Made by a program: the position numbers and the translations under genes. This document shows, piece by piece, positions 5,955 through 9,056 of a stretch of DNA of 9,056 nt. The notes below the pieces were generated by a model that saw only the letters and a list, made by a program, of their open reading frames with translations, made no database searches and was not told the DNA's origin. Numbering within the stretch: position 1 is the first letter of the stretch; the number at the start of each line of letters is the position of its first letter. Origin of the DNA: CAZHOV01 sp964534315 (lineage in GTDB: Bacteria > Bacteroidota > Bacteroidia > Chitinophagales > Saprospiraceae); assembly GCA_964534315.1 (NCBI GenBank), contig CAZHOV010000204.1, positions 1 to 9,056 of the forward strand, written 5' to 3'.

Positions 5955-5962
5955 TACCTTTG
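5955..5962 (+). promoter_or_regulatory. putative promoter -7 box for the kelch gene
   Basis: TACCTTTG, an exact TAnnTTTG match, 81 nt upstream of ATG 6044 and 32 bp downstream of the octamer array. The -33 region offers only TTA at 5931-5933 with a 21-bp spacer. The identical octamer is the likely -7 box of lipoprotein B. Confidence 0.5.
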
Positions 5963-5976
5963 TCCTGCCTGATCAA

Positions 5977-5995
5977 ATTGAAGCTATACTTCAAT
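5977..5995 (+). promoter_or_regulatory. palindrome in the kelch leader, possible operator or hairpin
   Basis: Perfect 7-bp inverted arms ATTGAAG (5977-5983) and CTTCAAT (5989-5995) with spacer CTATA. It sits 15 bp downstream of the putative -7 box, where a repressor dimer could block the promoter, or it forms a small RNA hairpin in the leader. Confidence 0.35.
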
Positions 5996-6043
5996 CATTC
6001 ATTATTTAATACACTGTAATTTAAGCTAAACCTTATTATTGTC

Positions 6044-7030
6044 ATGAAAAAAAGTGGAATTTTCTTTTCATTTATCCCCTTATTGTTTGTCTTTCTGAAT
6101 TATGCTACTTCGCAATCACCGAATCAATATCCCGATAAACTCGTTTTCGAGTCTTTGAGCGATATGGATGATTCGCGGGTTGGCATGGGGCATTGCACAG
6201 ACGGTAATTATATTTATCTGGGCCCCGGATATGGCTATCGGATACAGCACGATAATATTCTGCTCTTTGATCCGGCCAATGATTCCTGGATGGTCTTAGC
6301 ATCAGGCTTACTTCCCACCCATTTCAATTCAGTGGAGTTGATTGGTCAAAGACTCTATATCTTTGACGGTGTGCACGGCACGCTTGAAAATGGCGAATTG
6401 GCCTACGAGATGAATTATTCAATTGAAATTTACGATCTCAATGAAGGCAAATTGATTATGGGACCAGGAAATCCTTTCCCTTCCCGCTATGCCGGATCGG
6501 CAACCTGGGAAAAAAACCTGTATAAATTCGGAGGCAGCAGTTCTTACAATGAAGCAACCGGCAAAGGCACCTACACGAACCAGCTAATCGTATACGAAAC
6601 CGACACCAAGCGTTGGTTTATGCTGGCTCCTATGCCTGAGGCCAAGGAAACTGAAGGCGTCGTAATCGACGGTGTGCTTTACACCATAGGAGGATTTAAT
6701 GGCCAAGCCTCCGACCGCATCGACGCCTATGATATCCTTACAGATACCTGGGAACAAGTAGGCGCATTACCAACCCCTGTATCCGCCCATTCCTTGGCCG
6801 TCCACGGCAACAATATCTGGGTAGTAGGTAATGCCGATGACCCGTCCTTTTTGGGGTATTTTGACACCCAATCCAACATCTTCAAAAAAATAGATTCTAA
6901 CTTAAAAGGCAGAAAACACGGAGGTGCGGTTGTTCTGAAAGATAAATTATACGTCTTTGGCGGGAAAGGAAAATCAGATGAGCTTGATGCATTTCACAAA
7001 TCTATTCAAGTCGCTAATCTAAAGGAATAA
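6044..7030 (+). CDS. secreted kelch-repeat beta-propeller protein
   Basis: 328 residues. A type I signal peptide (KK followed by a hydrophobic stretch at 5-19) probably ends near ATSQ (21-24), so the protein is periplasmic or secreted. About six kelch-like blades follow, with typical strands: DNILLFDPANDSW (70-82), QRLYIFDGVHG (102-112), KNLYKFGGSSS (157-167) then LIVYETDTKRW (181-191), GVLYTIGGFNG (210-220) then IDAYDILTDTW (226-236), and KLYVFGGKGK (301-310). The paired Gly-Gly after hydrophobic strands and the Trp about six residues after the Asp/Tyr are kelch hallmarks. Such propellers bind ligands or proteins, and some are sugar isomerases or oxidases; none of those activities can be assigned here. 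There is no C-terminal sorting domain. Its stop codon is inside the 28-bp inverted repeat shared with the convergent gene. Confidence 0.9.
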   Translation: MKKSGIFFSFIPLLFVFLNYATSQSPNQYPDKLVFESLSDMDDSRVGMGHCTDGNYIYLGPGYGYRIQHDNILLFDPANDSWMVLASGLLPTHFNSVELIGQRLYIFDGVHGTLENGELAYEMNYSIEIYDLNEGKLIMGPGNPFPSRYAGSATWEKNLYKFGGSSSYNEATGKGTYTNQLIVYETDTKRWFMLAPMPEAKETEGVVIDGVLYTIGGFNGQASDRIDAYDILTDTWEQVGALPTPVSAHSLAVHGNNIWVVGNADDPSFLGYFDTQSNIFKKIDSNLKGRKHGGAVVLKDKLYVFGGKGKSDELDAFHKSIQVANLKE

Positions 7031-7103
7031 TTGCTCGCAGAGCTGCAGGGCTCTCCGGGGGGGGGCTCTGCCAGCCCTGCAGCTCTGCGAGCAATTATTC
7101 TTT
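7022..7103. terminator. bidirectional terminator, perfect 28-bp inverted repeat shared by two genes
   Basis: Arms at 7025-7052 and 7073-7100 are exact reverse complements (starting GAATAATTGCTCGCAG); with one G-U the stem grows to 31 bp (7022-7103). Each arm begins with the last sense codon and stop codon (GAA TAA) of one of the two convergent genes. The 20-nt loop contains nine consecutive G (7057-7065). The arms are built from two near-identical octamers, GCAGAGCT and GCAGGGCT. The A/T-rich outer arms give AATTATTCTTT after the GC-rich stem on both strands, so termination in both directions is plausible. Confidence 0.85.
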
Positions 7104-8933
7104 CCAAATCATCCCGGAGCCCACATAATTTTCACGGCTACTCCAGTTTGGGAAACGCCAGAAACGCTCAGAGCGTTCTTCTTGCACATCGCGATCGTCG
7201 ATAAATAGATTATACCGAATACCCCTCCAGTCTTTACCTTGGGTGGCTTCAATCATAGAAGTTGGGATGGCCAATTCCATTTGATAACCGGTTGGCGTAG
7301 AGATGCACTTCCACTGAGTGGTTGCCGGAAGAGGTGTTTCTGTATATACTTTGGAAGGCATATTTTGATACTCAGGAGTAACCCGAAAGATGATCTCGTT
7401 TCGATACCACCGCTCCCCTCTACTCATCGCGGCCTTAGCGGGATTTTTATTGCTCATGACAAAACTGATGCAATCCTGGTACCATACTGCTTCCGAAGTG
7501 TCGGTGAAGACCCTATCATCCGTTACCTCTACTGCCACATACAAAAAATCTTCATCGTAAGCTAAATCGTACCGGGCCTTCATGTCATTAGCATCGTTTC
7601 CTAATACTTGACCGCCTAATGATTTCCACTCGTCCAAATTTCCGTCTATTTCAATGTCCCCTTCTGCCTTACGCAAAAAGGTTTGAGGAAGCGGTTTGAC
7701 ATTTAGTTTGACCGGAATAGTGATGCCTTTTTGATCATCCAGATCAAAGGATAATTCTGTAGTGAGCGTAATCGGGTCCAGGTCTTTAACAAGGATTTGC
7801 TTTCGAGGATCCAGATTTAACCAGATATCTCTGACCGAATTAGGAGGTAATTCTACATAATTCGTATCTAAATCTCCATAAAGATCCCAGCTAAATCCTT
7901 CTTTCAAAGTAGCTTTCATAGGAATATTTTCATCATTGGTCAACCGCACTCGCATTTTACCTCCCAAAAAAGTAGAAACACCGGTATACATAGGCTCTAC
8001 CGAAACTGCATTTCCTTTGGAAAGCGCTTCAATAAAGGAGTAGCTCTTTTCGGTTACCACATTCTCATCCCATATTCCATCCAGAAAAAGGTTCGCTAAA
8101 ATTGGCCCGTCTTCGGTCATCGTTACCCACAGAACATGGTCGAACTGGCCGAATCGAGCTCCCCGCAACCCGCTTCCGCCGCCGGTAGTGGCCAGCATAA
8201 AATATTTACCATTATTGCGCTCGTACTTCACATAATGGTGATGATGACCAACGAAAACGGTATGTTTCCGGCTACTCAGTAATTGCTCCACATCCGGCCA
8301 ACGCTTAGTGTCTTCCAAAATCCAGAGAGGTTGATGCATAAAAACAAGGGTCCACTTCACTTGTTGGTTCTGGTTTAATACCTTTTTGACATATTCAAAC
8401 TGCTCATCAGAAATAGTTCCCCGATTCGATCCTCTTCGCTGATCTTCCGAATTCAGACAAAGGAAAAGAATGTCTTTATAAATAAAATGGTAATAAGTCC
8501 TTCCAAAGCGTTCTTTATATAGGTCTTCCATGACCTGGTTGGTGATATCATGATTACCGGGTACATAAAAAAACGGCATATCCAATTTATTGACAAACCC
8601 GTCAAATTCATTCCACTGCCGGACGAGTTCAATAGTATCTTCGGTATACCCCTCAATCAAATCTCCGACACTCATGACAAATTCAGGTTGCAGAAGATTC
8701 AGCTTGTTAACGCCATCCTCAAAAACACCGGGCCGATGCCCGCCGGTACGGTCAGTCACAATAGCAAATTGAAACTGGCATTGCTTGTTGTTCATCTCCA
8801 GACTCGTCCAGGGATTAACCTCCTGAATACCATCAATGTAAAACTCCTGATTGACAATGCAATCCTCCTGGGCATATGCTTGAAAGAAGGAAAAAGAGAA
8901 AAGAAGCGTAAATAAAACAGTTATAAACTTCAT
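7095..8933 (-). CDS. secreted metallophosphoesterase with C-terminal CBM9-like domain
   Basis: 612 residues from ATG 8931-8933; a TTG six codons upstream is less likely because the signal peptide begins well at MKFITVLF. Probable SPI cleavage after AYA (19-21). The calcineurin-like domain (about 54-285) has TDRTGG (60-65), GDLIEG (90-95), PGNHD (125-129), FMHQPL (198-203) and VGHHHHY (228-234). The usual first-motif DxH is DRT here (Asp61), so one metal-ligand histidine is missing. A beta-rich linker (about 300-415) is followed by a domain of the CBM9/sugar-binding type (about 424-612), recognisable by IEIDGNLDEWKSL (427-439) and LYVAVEVTDDRV (464-475). Likely acts outside the cytoplasm on a phosphoester such as a phosphosugar, nucleotide or polysaccharide substituent; the substrate is unknown. 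Confidence 0.92.
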   Translation of the reverse strand: MKFITVLFTLLFSFSFFQAYAQEDCIVNQEFYIDGIQEVNPWTSLEMNNKQCQFQFAIVTDRTGGHRPGVFEDGVNKLNLLQPEFVMSVGDLIEGYTEDTIELVRQWNEFDGFVNKLDMPFFYVPGNHDITNQVMEDLYKERFGRTYYHFIYKDILFLCLNSEDQRRGSNRGTISDEQFEYVKKVLNQNQQVKWTLVFMHQPLWILEDTKRWPDVEQLLSSRKHTVFVGHHHHYVKYERNNGKYFMLATTGGGSGLRGARFGQFDHVLWVTMTEDGPILANLFLDGIWDENVVTEKSYSFIEALSKGNAVSVEPMYTGVSTFLGGKMRVRLTNDENIPMKATLKEGFSWDLYGDLDTNYVELPPNSVRDIWLNLDPRKQILVKDLDPITLTTELSFDLDDQKGITIPVKLNVKPLPQTFLRKAEGDIEIDGNLDEWKSLGGQVLGNDANDMKARYDLAYDEDFLYVAVEVTDDRVFTDTSEAVWYQDCISFVMSNKNPAKAAMSRGERWYRNEIIFRVTPEYQNMPSKVYTETPLPATTQWKCISTPTGYQMELAIPTSMIEATQGKDWRGIRYNLFIDDRDVQEERSERFWRFPNWSSRENYVGSGMIWKE

Positions 8934-8964
8934 GAGTATGGTTTTGATCAACTAAGCGGCAAAT

Positions 8965-8993
8965 CAAAATTGCTTGTATAATAATTTGTTCAA
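8965..8993 (-). promoter_or_regulatory. putative promoter of the metallophosphoesterase gene
   Basis: On the minus strand TTG (8993-8991), an 18-bp spacer and CAATTTTG (8972-8965) fit the Bacteroidota TTG-N17-20-TAnnTTTG pattern with one mismatch in the -7 box. The box ends 31 nt before ATG 8933. It excludes nothing about the TTG start at 8951, which would also be downstream. Confidence 0.45.
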
Positions 8994-9056
8994 ATGAAAT
9001 GGACTGAATAATTGAATACTTGGAAATTACAGTAAAGGACGCAAATTTTTTATTAA

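Noticed and set aside
7057..7065. G-quadruplex
   Set aside because: Only one long G-run is present; four separate tracts are lacking.
7025..7100. Insertion sequence or MITE ends
   Set aside because: No transposase, no clear target duplication outside the palindrome; a repeat-element origin is kept only as a hypothesis.
8934..8951. TTG start six codons upstream in the metallophosphoesterase
   Set aside because: ATG 8933 gives a standard signal peptide and a common start codon.

Overview
The window looks like chromosomal DNA of a member of the Bacteroidota. The evidence is AT-rich intergenic DNA, start codons without Shine-Dalgarno sequences, several promoter -7 boxes of the Bacteroidota type (TAnnTTTG), a 64-residue bS21 of the type seen in that phylum, and SPII/SPI-exported proteins typical of it. 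A placement in or near the Saprospiria is only a guess. No rRNA, tRNA, CRISPR array, transposase or phage gene is visible.

Layout. Positions 1-377 hold no recognisable gene. A SET-domain protein gene (378-1013, +) runs tail-to-tail into a minus-strand block and overlaps its last gene by 59 bp. Read in the direction of transcription, the minus-strand block (4055 down to 955) contains lipoprotein B (4055-3291), a 63-residue single-span membrane protein (3085-2894), rpsU for bS21 (2514-2320), a strong terminator, lipoprotein A (2204-1524) and an ECF sigma factor (1515-955). The two lipoproteins appear to be diverged copies of one family. Lipoprotein A and the sigma factor lie 8 bp apart and are probably cotranscribed, with the lipoprotein first.

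Divergent from lipoprotein B is a 524-residue pyruvate-kinase-like protein (4231-5805, +). It has an extra N-terminal helical domain, most of the catalytic barrel residues and no C-terminal allosteric domain. It is followed by a repeat-rich stretch: degenerate octamers, a terminator hairpin, then six exact copies of an 8-bp unit placed just upstream of the likely promoter of a secreted kelch-repeat protein (6044-7030, +). The kelch gene converges on a secreted metallophosphoesterase with a C-terminal CBM9-like domain (8933-7095, -). The two genes share a perfect 28-bp inverted repeat that contains the last sense codon and the stop codon of both.

No complete pathway or defence system is evident. 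The points most worth following are the divergent pyruvate-kinase family member, the octamer elements on both sides of the kelch gene, the strand-asymmetric hairpin in front of rpsU together with its long leader lacking a Shine-Dalgarno sequence, and the lipoprotein-sigma gene pair.
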